Numbered from the stretch's first letter, positions 8,780 through 18,599 are shown. The stretch is DNA of 57,144 nt from Merismopedia glauca CCAP 1448/3 (GCF_003003775.1 NZ_PVWJ01000014.1:1-57144), one strand, 5' to 3'. Made by a program: numbers and translations. The notes: generated by a model not told the origin, from the letters alone.

Positions 8780-10780
8780 CTACGGTGTAACTCCTGAATA
8801 TAAAGGCATTACAGAACCATATACATCTCTCCCTAAAACATTGGTTCTCAGTAAACTTTTTGTATTCCCCTGTTTAGTTTCTTGGATGTGAATATTATGA
8901 TTTCTCGTGAAAGACTGGAAAGCACTCACCGCATAAATCAGCGACACATTTGAATTTTGATTGATAAATGCTGGTGCAGAATTAGGTACATCTTTAGTAG
9001 GGTAAATTAGTCCACCTAAAAGTTCTGTAGAGCCACCATTACGAGTTTCAATCACTGTTGGAGAACCTAAGCTAGTGGTATTATTTTCGGTTTTCAAGCC
9101 TAAAATCCACAATTTGGCTCCATTATTCCGAATTTTCCAGTCATTAATTTCTGGATTGAGTTGTCTAGCCCAGACTTTTTGAGTACTGCTAAACTCAAAC
9201 TTAGAACCCCAAATATCTTCTAAAAATAGTTTACCTGCCCCAGAAATACCTCGATAAGACCTACTTCCCCCTAATCGGAGATCTTCTAAAACTAAAGTTC
9301 TACGAGTCGCTTGTTCAATCCCAATCGCTCCAGCATTATCCCCAATACCTCCACCTGTATCTAAACCGTTGATAATGACGGTATCTGGGTTACCATTGCC
9401 AATCCGTAAAAATGGTTGAGGTGCTTGAGAATTGCTAAAGAACACGTTGTCGTAAGATTCTAAACGAGCGTAGAGTCCAAGTATTTTTTTGATATTACCT
9501 CTGAGAATCAGAGTTTTATTAATTCGGTAATAACCAGTTGGGAAATATAGGGTTGTTTTCCCAGAATTAATCGATGAATCAATTGCTTTTTGAATTGCAG
9601 TAGTGTCATTAGAACCATCACTAGGTGTAGCTCCAAAATCAGCCACATTCACCCAGTTTTCAAGGTTATTATCGTGGAAAACTGGGGCTTCTTCTATTGG
9701 CAATTTGAGCGATCGCCCAGTGGAATTAAATAAACTTAATGCCTGTGCTGATACGTATTCAGTAATACTAGTTCCAGGAATTATTTGCCCTCTATTTTTA
9801 ACTACAGCTTGATAACCAGTAGTTTTCACATTCCGCAAATAAACGTTTCCCGCATAATTATCAATCGCTACATTTTCGGGACTACCACCATTTAACTTAG
9901 CATCAATTAATACAGTTAAATTTCGCGTATCTCTCGAATAAGCTTGGGTAGTATTTTCATGCTTAATTACTGGAACGCGATTGTTGCTAGTTAACCCGTG
10001 AATGCTCAATATATTCCACATATTGCGGATACCAGCAACTTTCTGATTTTCTAAAGTAATATTTTCTAAAGTGATAGAATATTCAGGACTTACCGTATCA
10101 ATACCCAAATTAAAACCAACGATCTTCACATTTTTAATTAAACAAGGTCCTGGCCATCCCCTAGACATACTTAAACCAACTGTTCCACTACCATCTCCAG
10201 AGCGAATGGTGACGTTTCTTAAGGCACCAAGATTATTTGCATGATAATCTATACCTACTGCACCTGCATTTCCTTTGCCAGTATCTACGGTTAAATCAAA
10301 TATATAATTGCGATGAGAGCGTCCACCACCACCATTTGGAAATCCTCCTATCCCTGCGGTGTAAATTACTGCTTTAGGATTTTGTGGATCTTGATATCCG
10401 GTCGCTTTATCTTTTAATTTAATAATCGATGTATTTGGATTTTCACCTTGGAAAGCCAAAAAGTTTTCCCAGTTGCCTGAGTTATTTTTCCAGACTAAAG
10501 TATCACTAACTAAATAAGTCCCTTTAGGAAAGTAAATGACTTTCTTGCCACTTTTATAACCTAAGTTATCTCTAATTGCCTGTAATATTGCTTGAGTATC
10601 ATCAGTTATACCATCTCCTTTAGCTCCATAGGCAGTTTTAATATTAACGATGTTAGAAATATTGGGGAACTTTTTATCTAGTGAAACTGGCTGTGTTGCA
10701 GCTAAGACAGGTATGGTTCCGTTAAATATTGTAGGAATTAATCCCAGACATAGTAATAATTTAAATGGCTTTTTCAACAT
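8780..10780 (-). CDS. Secreted twin pectate-lyase-like beta-helix protein (GH55-like)
   Basis: A 666-residue exported protein. The first 27 residues are a signal peptide (basic MLKKPFKLLLCLG, hydrophobic core, cleavage after VLAA). Two pectate-lyase-3 style right-handed beta-helix repeats follow, each opened by the signature for this family: IKTAYGAKGDGITDDTQAIL (about 48-67) and NVADFGATPSDGSNDTTAI (about 378-396). This twin-helix layout is that of GH55 exo-beta-1,3-glucanases and related polysaccharide or phage tailspike-like proteins. I could not identify catalytic residues, so the activity is only inferred as polysaccharide binding or cleavage at the cell surface. Confidence 0.75.
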   Translation of the reverse strand: MLKKPFKLLLCLGLIPTIFNGTIPVLAATQPVSLDKKFPNISNIVNIKTAYGAKGDGITDDTQAILQAIRDNLGYKSGKKVIYFPKGTYLVSDTLVWKNNSGNWENFLAFQGENPNTSIIKLKDKATGYQDPQNPKAVIYTAGIGGFPNGGGGRSHRNYIFDLTVDTGKGNAGAVGIDYHANNLGALRNVTIRSGDGSGTVGLSMSRGWPGPCLIKNVKIVGFNLGIDTVSPEYSITLENITLENQKVAGIRNMWNILSIHGLTSNNRVPVIKHENTTQAYSRDTRNLTVLIDAKLNGGSPENVAIDNYAGNVYLRNVKTTGYQAVVKNRGQIIPGTSITEYVSAQALSLFNSTGRSLKLPIEEAPVFHDNNLENWVNVADFGATPSDGSNDTTAIQKAIDSSINSGKTTLYFPTGYYRINKTLILRGNIKKILGLYARLESYDNVFFSNSQAPQPFLRIGNGNPDTVIINGLDTGGGIGDNAGAIGIEQATRRTLVLEDLRLGGSRSYRGISGAGKLFLEDIWGSKFEFSSTQKVWARQLNPEINDWKIRNNGAKLWILGLKTENNTTSLGSPTVIETRNGGSTELLGGLIYPTKDVPNSAPAFINQNSNVSLIYAVSAFQSFTRNHNIHIQETKQGNTKSLLRTNVLGRDVYGSVMPLYSGVTP

Positions 10781-11056
10781 AAAATAAAGTATTTTCTCAG
10801 ATTATCCCTAGATTAATCATATGTTTGCAGCTATACCAGGGAAGTTTCACCTATCCTAGTGAGTATTTTGTGGACAATAATATGTGGATTTACTTAAGCA
10901 GGAATTCGGAATTATACGATCTGATGTTGAATATCAAAAGCAGTAATGAGGTTTGAAGCGTCGATAATTACTGAAAAATCAGATATAGGCAATAACAATT
11001 TGAGGATAAGTAGAACGGCGTAATTAAACTGTGTGGGCTGGGCGGGTTTTGGATAC

Positions 11057-11085
11057 GTAGAGACAAGGGTATATCGCGTCTCTAC
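11057..11085. repeat. Palindromic interspersed repeat, GTAGAGACG family (degenerate)
   Basis: Begins GTAGAGAC and ends CGTCTCTAC with a 29-nt total length, the same architecture as the perfect copies at 27273 and 33908; the centre is degenerate. Confidence 0.6.
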
Positions 11086-11106
11086 TGTTACACCGTATGA
11101 ATCTAA

Positions 11107-11165
11107 AGAGAGGGCGGGTTGATTTGATATCGATAGCTTCGGCTGAATTGGCTAGCAAAACCCGC
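11107..11165 (+). repeat. Dispersed repeat with GGGCGGGTT ... AACCCGC ends, copy A
   Basis: Shares GAGAGGGCGGGTT, TTTGATATCGAT and GCNAAACCCGC with the inverted copy at 14812-14876. Each copy has inverted ends (GGGCGGGTT / AAACCCGC). Confidence 0.55.
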
Positions 11166-11388
11166 ACGGTTGCTAGAAGTCTGCCGTGCAACGCCAGACT
11201 CGTAACCTCCCCTACAATCTGTTTGTGTTTAATCGTGCCCACTTACTTAACTATCGCTGTTGACTCAGCTTGCTCTTGTCAAAGTACAAATAGCGAACTA
11301 CCTGGGCTAGACAAATAGAGAACTATAGCGACATATTGCTAAACTAAACAGGAAAATCCTTTTCTAGCGCTCAATTATTTAATTCCTA

Positions 11389-12024
11389 ATGGCTCAACTG
11401 TCTAAAGATTTGCATCGCTACTTTATCGAAACCCCACCTGGCGATCGCGTTACTCTATCTGATGTACTAGTCTTAGCAGGCGAACGCACCTTCGGCTTTC
11501 TATTTGTCTTATTAGCCCTTCCTTCTGCCTTACCAATCCCTGCTGCTGGATATTCTACCCCTTTTGGGATTGTGATGCTGTTACTAGCAGTTCAGCTAAT
11601 ATTAGGCTCTCAAAGCCCTTGGTTACCCGCTAAAATGATGAAATATCCCATCGCTCTAACTCGCGTTCAGGGGATTGTCAAAGCTGGGATTCCTTGGATG
11701 CAACGCATCGAGAAACTATCCAAACCCCGTTTGAGAGGTATTTGTACTACTAGAATTGGTAGAGGGATTTTGGGATTAGCGATCGCTTTGATGGCAATTT
11801 CAATGATGATTCCGATTCCAGGCACTAATACCCTCCCAGCTATGGGCATTTTCGTGATTGGTTTTGGTTTATTAGAAGATGACGGAGCAATTAGTTTGGG
11901 AGGATTAGTTCTTTGTTTAATGGGAGCTACTTTGACTATCTCCATACTCTACGCCTTATCTGTAGGCGGAACGAGTCTTTATGACTGGCTTAAAGCAACA
12001 TTGAAACAGGTGCTGGGAGGTTGA
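11389..12024 (+). CDS. ExoD-like exopolysaccharide synthesis membrane protein
   Basis: A 211-residue polytopic inner-membrane protein of the ExoD family (linked in rhizobia to exopolysaccharide production). The conserved N-terminus VTLSDVLVLAGERTFGFLFV is followed by LPSALPIPAAGYSTPFGIVM, a family hallmark, and later IPGTNTLPAMGIFVIGFGLL. Four hydrophobic helices are visible. The biochemical role is unknown even in the family. It precedes the 56-residue membrane protein by 111 bp on the same strand. Confidence 0.85.
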   Translation: MAQLSKDLHRYFIETPPGDRVTLSDVLVLAGERTFGFLFVLLALPSALPIPAAGYSTPFGIVMLLLAVQLILGSQSPWLPAKMMKYPIALTRVQGIVKAGIPWMQRIEKLSKPRLRGICTTRIGRGILGLAIALMAISMMIPIPGTNTLPAMGIFVIGFGLLEDDGAISLGGLVLCLMGATLTISILYALSVGGTSLYDWLKATLKQVLGG

Positions 12025-12135
12025 ACCTAAGCGATCGCTTCTCTTAAATGCGGGATAAGCGATCGATAAGAGTGGTCAAAGTGACCTTCTGAGCAGTAAC
12101 TTAGATCTAACAGCTAAATTTGCGTTGGGCTAACT

Positions 12136-12306
12136 ATGGGGATTTTTCGTCAATATATTGCGCCTTTGCTGATCGTTTTAGTGTTTCTAGTCGCACTTTT
12201 AGCAGTCAGTGCCCGGATCTTTTTACCCTCAGATATGGCAGCACCAGCACCTGTTGGGTGGGTATTACCCCACCCGACAACAAATTATGCGCCTGAACTA
12301 GATTGA
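12136..12306 (+). CDS. Small single-pass membrane protein (56 aa)
   Basis: Starts ATG at 12136 and encodes a basic N-terminus [12 protein letters not shown], a strong transmembrane helix ([19 protein letters not shown]) and a short tail beginning [11 protein letters not shown] recall similar short proteins in other cyanobacteria but no function. The last 15 or so codons run through a perfect hairpin (12252-12277), so the tail after APAPV looks like repeat-derived sequence. The 3' end overlaps the convergent end of glgB by 22 bp. No strong ribosome site is visible, so confidence is moderate. Confidence 0.6.
   Translation: MGIFRQYIAPLLIVLVFLVALLAVSARIFLPSDMAAPAPVGWVLPHPTTNYAPELD
12252..12277. 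terminator. Hairpin between convergent genes
   Basis: GTTGGGTGGG and CCCACCCGAC pair over 10 bp (one G-U) around a 6-nt loop. It lies between the small membrane gene and the end of glgB, a position suited to a bidirectional terminator, but neither side has a clear U tract, and it may be an interspersed repeat instead. Confidence 0.45.
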
Positions 12307-14594
12307 CCCTCTAAAGCCGCTTGAGTTACTTTACGATCTAGCTTGAGTACCAACACAGCTAAAGGAGGCAAACATAAATCGATAGAGTAAGCCTGATTTT
12401 GACAAGCCCAGTCATCAGTCCACTTACCACCTAAGTTACCCATATTGCTGCCACCATACTCACGGGCATCGCTATTGAATAGTTCTTGATAAAAACCCTT
12501 TTCTGGAATGCCGACTCGGTAGTGACTGTGGGGTTGAGGGGTGAAATTGCAAACCACAATCAGAAAATCTTGAGGATTATCACTGCGGCGAATAAAAGCC
12601 ACGACACTGTGGCGATTATCGCTACAATCAATCCAGTCAAACCCTTGGGGGTCGTAATCTTGAACGTATAGAGCTGGTTCGCTGCGGTACAAGTGATTGA
12701 GTTCGCTCATCATTTGCTTTAAACCAGCATGGGGACTGTACTGTAGTAACTGCCATTCTAAATCTCCCCAAACATTCCACTCACTCCATTGTCCGAATTC
12801 CATACTCATAAATAGAGTTTTTTTGCCGGGGTGAGTAAACATATAAGAAAATAAACAACGGGCATTAGCAAACTTTTGCCATTCATCCCCTGGCATTTTC
12901 CCAATCATGTTACTCTTGCCATGCACTACCTCATCGTGAGATAGTGCTAGCATGAAATTTTCGGTGTGGTGATACCAAATACTGAAGGTAATGTTATTTT
13001 GATGGAATTGGCGGAACCAAGGGTCCATATGGAAGTAATCGAGCATATCGTGCATCCAACCCATATTCCACTTCAGGTTGAAGCCTAACCCGCCTACATA
13101 TGTCGGCCATGATACCATTGGCCAAGCAGTAGATTCTTCAGCAATGGATAACACCCCAGGAAAATAGCCAAAGATAATATTGTTTGTCTGACGGAGAAAT
13201 TCTACAGCTTCGAGATTTTCGCGACCACCATACTGATTGGTTACCCATTCTCCATCTTTGCGGAAATAATCTAGATAGAGCATAGAAGCCACAGCATCTA
13301 CTCTAATTCCATCAATATGGTATTTATCAAACCAAAACAGCGCATTAGCGACTAAAAAGTTCCGAACTTCATTGCGCCCGTAGTTAAAGACTAAAGTACC
13401 CCACTCCTTATGTTCGCCCTTGCGAGGATCGGCGTGTTCGTACAGGTGAGTGCCATCAAAAAAGGCTAAACCGTGACCATCTTTGGGGAAATGACCGGGA
13501 ACCCAATCTACAAGTACCCCAATCCCGTTGGCGTGGCATTGGTCTACAAAATACATGAAATCTTCAGGAGTACCGAAGCGGGAAGTAGGGGCATAATAAC
13601 CCGTGACTTGATAACCCCAAGAACCATCAAATGGATGTTCGGCGACGGGTAAGACTTCAATATGAGTAAAACCTAGTTCTTTAACATAAGGAATTAACTT
13701 CGCTGCTAACTCGCGGTAGGTAAGGAAACGCGCCCCTGGTTTGTAGTCAGATACCATGACAGAGGTTCCGGTTTCGCCATTTTCTAATAAAGGTGGTTCC
13801 GCAGTGGAACCATGCATCCAAGAACCTAAGTGACATTCATAAACCGAAACTGGTTGTTTGAGTGGATCTCTATGGCGGCGAGTTTCCATCCACTCTGAGT
13901 CGTTCCAAGTATATTTATGGAGATCTGTGACTATAGAAGCTGTTTTTGGTCTAATTTCCTGTTGGAAACCATAGGGATCGCTTTTTTCATAGATATGCCC
14001 TTGATGGTTTTTAATTTCGTATTTGTAATGTTCTCCCACTCCTATTTCGGGGATGAACATTTCCCAAATTCCATTAGCCCGCCGACGCATTTGGTGTTTG
14101 CGACCATCCCAGAGGTTAAAGTCGCCTAAAAGAGAGACGTTACGGGCATTAGGTGCCCAAACAGCAAAATAAACCCCTTTAACACCTTCTAGTTCGATCG
14201 CATGAGCGCCTAGTTTTTCATATATCCGGTGGTGGTTACCTTCAGCAAATAAATGAATGTCATAATCAGATAATCCAGGAGAACTGAAAGCATATGGATC
14301 ATAGGTCACTCGTTCGTGACCGTTTTCTTGAATTCTCAGTTGATAATTTGGTAGTTCGACTAGTTCAATTTGACATTCAAAAAAATGTGGGTTGTGGACT
14401 GAGTGCATAGGATACTCAGTTCTAAGTTCTGGACAAACTACCGAGGCTTTTTCCGCGTTCGGAAGGTAGGCACGCACTGCCCAGATGATTTTGCCATTTT
14501 CTTCCATGCTATGGGGACCAAGTACTTGAAATGGGTCTTCATGTTGGTTCCTAGCAATGCGATCGATCTGGTCTGGGGCAATGGTGATGGACAT
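12285..14594 (-). CDS. glgB: 1,4-alpha-glucan branching enzyme GlgB
   Basis: Introduces alpha-1,6 branches into glycogen. At 769 residues it has the full layout: N1 domain, CBM48 domain ([20 protein letters not shown], near 145), GH13 barrel and C-terminal beta domain. Catalytic residues visible: nucleophile Asp433 in [15 protein letters not shown], acid/base Glu486 in [10 protein letters not shown], and the transition-state Asp near 554 in [10 protein letters not shown]. The 53-residue spacing of the first two matches the E. coli enzyme. It stands apart from other glycogen genes. Confidence 0.97.
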   Translation of the reverse strand: MSITIAPDQIDRIARNQHEDPFQVLGPHSMEENGKIIWAVRAYLPNAEKASVVCPELRTEYPMHSVHNPHFFECQIELVELPNYQLRIQENGHERVTYDPYAFSSPGLSDYDIHLFAEGNHHRIYEKLGAHAIELEGVKGVYFAVWAPNARNVSLLGDFNLWDGRKHQMRRRANGIWEMFIPEIGVGEHYKYEIKNHQGHIYEKSDPYGFQQEIRPKTASIVTDLHKYTWNDSEWMETRRHRDPLKQPVSVYECHLGSWMHGSTAEPPLLENGETGTSVMVSDYKPGARFLTYRELAAKLIPYVKELGFTHIEVLPVAEHPFDGSWGYQVTGYYAPTSRFGTPEDFMYFVDQCHANGIGVLVDWVPGHFPKDGHGLAFFDGTHLYEHADPRKGEHKEWGTLVFNYGRNEVRNFLVANALFWFDKYHIDGIRVDAVASMLYLDYFRKDGEWVTNQYGGRENLEAVEFLRQTNNIIFGYFPGVLSIAEESTAWPMVSWPTYVGGLGFNLKWNMGWMHDMLDYFHMDPWFRQFHQNNITFSIWYHHTENFMLALSHDEVVHGKSNMIGKMPGDEWQKFANARCLFSYMFTHPGKKTLFMSMEFGQWSEWNVWGDLEWQLLQYSPHAGLKQMMSELNHLYRSEPALYVQDYDPQGFDWIDCSDNRHSVVAFIRRSDNPQDFLIVVCNFTPQPHSHYRVGIPEKGFYQELFNSDAREYGGSNMGNLGGKWTDDWACQNQAYSIDLCLPPLAVLVLKLDRKVTQAALEGQSSSGA

Positions 14595-15036
14595 AGACTG
14601 TACTTAATCCTGGAGATTGACGATTAAATTTTTCTAAAAGCTGGGAAACTTTCCGAGATTTATCTTTATATTTATATACACTTTGTCATGTTTGGGTAGC
14701 GATCGCCACTAGGTTACCCCAACTTTTGCCAACCTATCTTCCCTTATCTACCATACATAGCAATCGTTTGAGCATTTTTTAGAAATTTGCTCTTTCGCAT
14801 TTGAAGTTTGTAGGGGCGGGTTTAGCAGATCGATGTTGATTTGATAAATCGATATCAAACAAAACCCGCCCTCTCCCTAGTAAGCAGGTAGGCAAAATTA
14901 ATTATATAAGTCAAATCCGCGCATGGGGCACGGGGCATAGGAGTGAAAAATATACAATTAATTCTGCTCAGGTACTTATCAATGTTGATTTGACAGATCG
15001 ATCAAAACCCCCCAGATCGAAATTCTACCAACAAGC
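14595..15036. other. 442-bp intergenic region with dispersed repeats, no gene
   Basis: Lies between divergent... same-strand glgB and frp. Contains the inverted GGGCGGGTT repeat (14812-14876), a GGGGCA-type short repeat near 14925, and a partial third copy (TTGATTTGACAGATCGATCAAAACCCCCC region near 14985-15015). No credible open frame is present. The promoter of glgB should lie just above 14594, but I see no convincing -10/-35 pair. Confidence 0.5.
14812..14876 (-). repeat. Dispersed repeat with GGGCGGGTT ends, copy B
   Basis: Inverted relative copy of 11107-11165. Reads (minus strand) GAGAGGGCGGGTTTTG, then TTTGATATCGAT, and ends GCTAAACCCGCC. Confidence 0.55.
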
Positions 15037-15369
15037 TCACATCATTGCTATAGAAGCTATTTTGGCGAGTTTTTCTCGATCTAGACCATCTAATTCTGAT
15101 AAATCGAGCCACTTTTCTTGAACCAATCTGGCAAAGACGAACAGCAAAACTGGATATCTATAATCGTACTTACCATCAATATCATGCCTTCTAGAACTCA
15201 AGAAATCATGCAAACGCCAAGTATCATCAAGAGTGGCGATCGCACCCGTGTATTGGCGGATTTCCTCAATTAGAGCCGTGGTTTCTCGTTGATAGGCTTT
15301 GTCGAAAGCTACTTGAGCTATTTTTTCTTCAGTTTCAGACCATTTAATCTCAGTCACGGGTGTTCTCAA
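15037..15369 (-). CDS. frp: Fluorescence recovery protein FRP
   Basis: FRP binds the C-terminal domain of activated OCP and speeds its return to the orange, non-quenching state. The 110-residue sequence follows the Synechocystis protein closely: KAYQRE near residue 25, then WRLHDFLSSRRHDIDGKYDY and LLFVFARLVQEKWLDLSELD, ending GLDREKLAKIASIAMM. It is all-helical as expected. The start shown is TTG (15369); GTG at 15357 is an alternative that keeps the conserved Trp region. It is third in the ocp-crtW-frp run, 79 bp after crtW. Confidence 0.93.
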   Translation of the reverse strand: MRTPVTEIKWSETEEKIAQVAFDKAYQRETTALIEEIRQYTGAIATLDDTWRLHDFLSSRRHDIDGKYDYRYPVLLFVFARLVQEKWLDLSELDGLDREKLAKIASIAMM

Positions 15370-15448
15370 ACCTAAAATTTATTTATTAGACCTATGTGCA
15401 AAAGTATTTGAGGAATCGATCCTTCTTCCCTCTTCCCTCTTCCTTCTC

Positions 15449-16243
15449 TCAACTAATTGCCCGATTCCTGTGGAAATAACGAATTGCAGGTAGTCGATAC
15501 CAGGGAGTTTGAGGGTACTCATGATGTTCCCAATGGTAGCCAAAGTGATAACAGGTTAAAAATGACCAGAAAACTGGATATTGGCTACTTTGAGCGTGAT
15601 GAACATTGGTAGAGCTAGAGCGATTTCCGCGATGGGGTAAATAAGTACCAAATACAAACAATTGAAGAGAACTGAGAAATAGAGGCACAATCCAAAATAG
15701 GAGAAAATTGGCGAGATTAATCGCAAATATTTGATTTAATGCCCCAAAAATTAGTCCCCAATTCGTCAAAAATACTACCAGTTGCCGAAGTGGTAAATAT
15801 TCCCTCATAAACTTGAAATACCAAAAAATCGGATAATTATTGGTTCCATTATGGAAATCTGGATCGCCAATTTGTGCGGGGTAGCGATGGTGTTTCCAGT
15901 GTTTGCTGCGACATTCTTCGTAAGGAAAGAAAGCATAAAGCCAGATGGCTAAGCGTCCGATCGCATCATTAACCGATCTATGCTGTGGTATTAAGCTGAG
16001 GTGAATGGCATCATGAGCTATAACGAAAAGTCCAGTATGCAAAAAGCTGCGCCCCATAACCGCCCAAAATACCCAAAATAAGGATGTTTCTGACAGCAGT
16101 AGAGGTAACAACAGCACTAAGCTACTAACCCAAAAAAACACAATTGCGATCGCTATACTTAAACCAATCGAACTATCGCCTACCAATATCTTTGATTCGA
16201 GATGAGTTAAACATTCAGCCATAACAGCAGTTAAACTTGGCAA
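15449..16243 (-). CDS. crtW: Beta-carotene ketolase CrtW
   Basis: A membrane di-iron oxygenase that adds 4-keto groups to beta-carotene, giving echinenone or canthaxanthin. The 264-residue protein has the histidine clusters of the CrtW/fatty-acid hydroxylase superfamily: HDAIH (77-81), HWKHH (115-119) and HWEHH (237-241), plus DPDFH near 128 and the CrtW-typical tail YHWEHHEYPQTPWYRLP. Four hydrophobic helices are seen. It sits 55 bp downstream of ocp and upstream of frp. Since OCP needs a ketocarotenoid, the context says it supplies the OCP chromophore. Confidence 0.93.
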   Translation of the reverse strand: MPSLTAVMAECLTHLESKILVGDSSIGLSIAIAIVFFWVSSLVLLLPLLLSETSLFWVFWAVMGRSFLHTGLFVIAHDAIHLSLIPQHRSVNDAIGRLAIWLYAFFPYEECRSKHWKHHRYPAQIGDPDFHNGTNNYPIFWYFKFMREYLPLRQLVVFLTNWGLIFGALNQIFAINLANFLLFWIVPLFLSSLQLFVFGTYLPHRGNRSSSTNVHHAQSSQYPVFWSFLTCYHFGYHWEHHEYPQTPWYRLPAIRYFHRNRAIS

Positions 16244-16298
16244 GAGTGACTGATGATTAGCTATTAGCTAACCATCAGTTTCCAGTCATCGGATTAAT

Positions 16299-17258
16299 CT
16301 AGCGAGCCAAATTTAACAACTCTTTGGGAGATGCGAGTAAGTCAATCGCCACAAAGAAGATTTTATTTTCAGGATTGAGCAAGAATCTCCAAGACATATT
16401 CATCCCGACACCACCACCAAACCAAGGGGTTTGTACTTTACCTGTGACTTTGATTTGAGTGTAACCGTCTTGTGCTGGTTCAGAAACCCCGCGTTCTGGT
16501 ATTAACTTGAGGTTTTGGCATTCTTCATTAAAAAAGCGCATGACAGCTTCTTTACCCACAATTGGTCTTTGGAATGGGGGTTGCAGAGCGCCGTCGGGAG
16601 TAAATAGATTAATCAAGGCATTAAAGTCGTTGGCGTTCATGTCGTTCATGTATTCCAAGACTGTAGGATTGCTAACGCCTTCAATCGTAACTTGAGTCCG
16701 TGTGGCAACTTCTTTCGGAGCTACAACTGGTTCAGACACTCTGGTATAAGCACCCATTTTACTGGGATCGTATCCCATATCAACTACAGAGTTGCGTAAA
16801 ACGGTGATTTGCTGACCCGATTCTAACCCTTGGATGGCTTGCAATACGGCTTTAGCATTAGCAGAAAGTTGATAACCTGCTGGAATCGGAGCTACTGCAC
16901 CTTCTTCCATCCATTGTCCTAAGCGATACCAAAAACCTAGTTTAATATTGGCAGACCAAGTGCCATAGGTGCGGCAAATTGGTGTATCTTCGCGGTTGGC
17001 TAAATCGCACATGACTTGGGTTTGTTCTGCAAAACCCATTTGCTTGATTTGGCTCAGAGTTCCTTCAGCAAATTGCATACTAGCAGCGCCTGGAGCCGCA
17101 ATGGTAATGGTTTTACCCATTTCTAAGTAAGCAAACCAAATTAAGGCAAGTTGATCTTCGGCGCTGAGTTGAGTAAACCTGGCGATTGTAGCTGGTACTG
17201 CATCAGCAGATAGAGTGTTGGGAAATATCCCACGAGCAGACTCTACAGTAAATGACAT
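16299..17258 (-). CDS. ocp: Orange carotenoid protein OCP
   Basis: A blue-light photoreceptor that binds a 4-ketocarotenoid and, once activated, docks on the phycobilisome core and dissipates energy. The 319-residue sequence is collinear with Synechocystis OCP: N-terminal helical domain (FTVESARGIFPNTL ... GFWYRLGQWMEEGAVAPIPA), interdomain linker near 165-195, and NTF2-like C-terminal domain with ALQPPFQRPIVGKE and VQTPWFGGGVGMNMSWRFL (carotenoid-contacting Trp). It most resembles the OCP1 clade, consistent with the nearby frp. ATG 17258 has a GGAGAG ribosome site; an ATG 36 bp upstream would add non-homologous residues. Confidence 0.96.
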   Translation of the reverse strand: MSFTVESARGIFPNTLSADAVPATIARFTQLSAEDQLALIWFAYLEMGKTITIAAPGAASMQFAEGTLSQIKQMGFAEQTQVMCDLANREDTPICRTYGTWSANIKLGFWYRLGQWMEEGAVAPIPAGYQLSANAKAVLQAIQGLESGQQITVLRNSVVDMGYDPSKMGAYTRVSEPVVAPKEVATRTQVTIEGVSNPTVLEYMNDMNANDFNALINLFTPDGALQPPFQRPIVGKEAVMRFFNEECQNLKLIPERGVSEPAQDGYTQIKVTGKVQTPWFGGGVGMNMSWRFLLNPENKIFFVAIDLLASPKELLNLAR

Positions 17259-17648
17259 GATGAAACTCTCCGCAGAAAAAGATCTTAAATTCACTCAATT
17301 AGAAAAAGAGCGAAGCATTACCTAGCCGCATCACCCTCACCAATGGCAAGAGAAAGTAACATAACTCAAACCAACAGCCAGAGAAACGTCACTGCTTTTG
17401 TTAGTAATTGAGCGATGTAGATGTTACTTTTCTTTACATTGCAGGATGGATGAGCGCCACTATGTTAATTAATGTAACATAATTCCTGTATTTTATTAAG
17501 TATTGTAAACATTATTAATTAAACAGGAAATTACACCTTGACAAAATTATCAAGTATGGGTTTCGATGCTTTTAATTGGCGATCACGAGGGAATTAACTA
17601 TGTGAAAATCAAAAATAGACAAGATGCTTTGAGAAAGTTGATGATGAC
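17259..17648. other. 390-bp AT-rich divergent promoter region (ocp and lipoprotein gene)
   Basis: No gene is seen. It is AT-rich with several TTAATTAA- and TGTAACAT-like stretches around 17460-17525. A TTGACA occurs at 17538 on the plus strand without a good -10 partner. The ocp promoter must lie here on the minus strand, but I cannot fix it. Confidence 0.5.
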
Positions 17649-18419
17649 ATGGAAACGAAAATAGGGACGGCATTAGCTTTAATCTTGCTCTTGTGTGGTT
17701 GTGAAGACTTAGATAGCCAACGTTCGGGGGTAAGGGTGCAAATATCTCCGACAGTTCAACCTGTACCCGTACCCAGTCAACAACCCACTAGTACTCCTCA
17801 AACTCGCGATCTCAAAATCCAGGTCACAGTAGATAGTGCTGCGGACTTAAAAGTGGTAGCTGGGACTAATGTACAAGCAGGACAGGTGATTAGCGATCGC
17901 TATTCAGTCAAGCAGAAACTCGCCACCCAACGTCAATTACTCGCTGTTAAATTGCAAGAAATTCAACAAAGCGATCGCACTGCGGTTACCACCCCTCAAT
18001 TAGAACAAGCCAAACTAGAGGTGAAAGCCGCAGAGTTAGATCTCAAGGAGTTTACAGCTTCTAGGCGTTGGACTTCGACTGCTTATGAACAATTTCCCGC
18101 TTTAACGGAAGCAGAAGCCAAAAAAGGTCGAGAACTAGAAGAACGCTATCAACAAGCTAAAAATCGCCTTAAAGAACTCAACTCTAACTTTAAAACTGCA
18201 CTGGCTCAAGATACACAACAGAAAAACTTGATAACTAAAGAAATTAAAACTATAGATCGACAAATCAACCAAGTTGGCTTAGTACGTTCTCCTTATTCTG
18301 GAACAATTAAGGAAATTAAATTGATTGGACTACCAGGTAAGGAACTAACCGCAGAGATTACAATTGCAGTTCCTGATCGACCCAAACAGTTGAAAAAAAC
18401 ACCTGCGAATACTGTTTGA
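17649..18419 (+). CDS. HlyD-like periplasmic adaptor lipoprotein
   Basis: A 256-residue protein with a lipoprotein signal: hydrophobic TALALILLLCGC with the lipidated Cys at 18. After a Pro/Gln/Thr-rich linker (30-52), a lipoyl-like half (LKVVAGTNVQAGQVISDRYS) leads into a coiled-coil hairpin rich in Gln, Lys and Glu (about 88-210) and a returning half (VGLVRSPYSGTIKEIKLIGL). That order is that of membrane-fusion proteins of the HlyD type. The protein is short, with no beta-barrel tail evident and no transporter gene beside it, so its partner is unknown. Confidence 0.65.
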   Translation: METKIGTALALILLLCGCEDLDSQRSGVRVQISPTVQPVPVPSQQPTSTPQTRDLKIQVTVDSAADLKVVAGTNVQAGQVISDRYSVKQKLATQRQLLAVKLQEIQQSDRTAVTTPQLEQAKLEVKAAELDLKEFTASRRWTSTAYEQFPALTEAEAKKGRELEERYQQAKNRLKELNSNFKTALAQDTQQKNLITKEIKTIDRQINQVGLVRSPYSGTIKEIKLIGLPGKELTAEITIAVPDRPKQLKKTPANTV

Positions 18420-18475
18420 TGGGCAAAAAAAACCAAAAGCGTAACCATAGAAGTATTACGCCCGAAAAACACCAG

Positions 18476-18539
18476 GCATTGCTCATTTGAAGTATGAATT
18501 GTTGATTGTTGATTGGGTTTTCTTTCACCCCGATCTCTC
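18476..18539 (+). repeat. Dispersed direct repeat, copy 1
   Basis: Matches 57011-57067 along its length: begins GCATTGCTCATTTGAAGTAT and ends with a TTTTCTTTC.CCC and ATCTCTC segment. This copy has one extra GTTGATT heptamer. Confidence 0.75.
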
Positions 18540-18599
18540 ACTATTCCGAATTGGGGTGTCAACCTAGTTCATACCTTGATTCAGCAACGCCAAACACCA

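Larger units (their letters stand above)
10781..11388. other. 608-bp intergenic region with dispersed repeats, no gene
   Basis: Between divergent genes. It contains an imperfect 29-nt palindrome (11057-11085) of the GTAGAGACG family and a GGGCGGGTT-type dispersed repeat (11107-11165) that recurs inverted at 14812-14876. Short open frames here are made of repeat sequence and lack ribosome sites; I do not support any as genes. Confidence 0.6.

Noticed and set aside
17259-17294. 12-residue N-terminal extension of OCP
   Set aside because: Not present in OCP homologues; the ribosome site fits ATG 17258.
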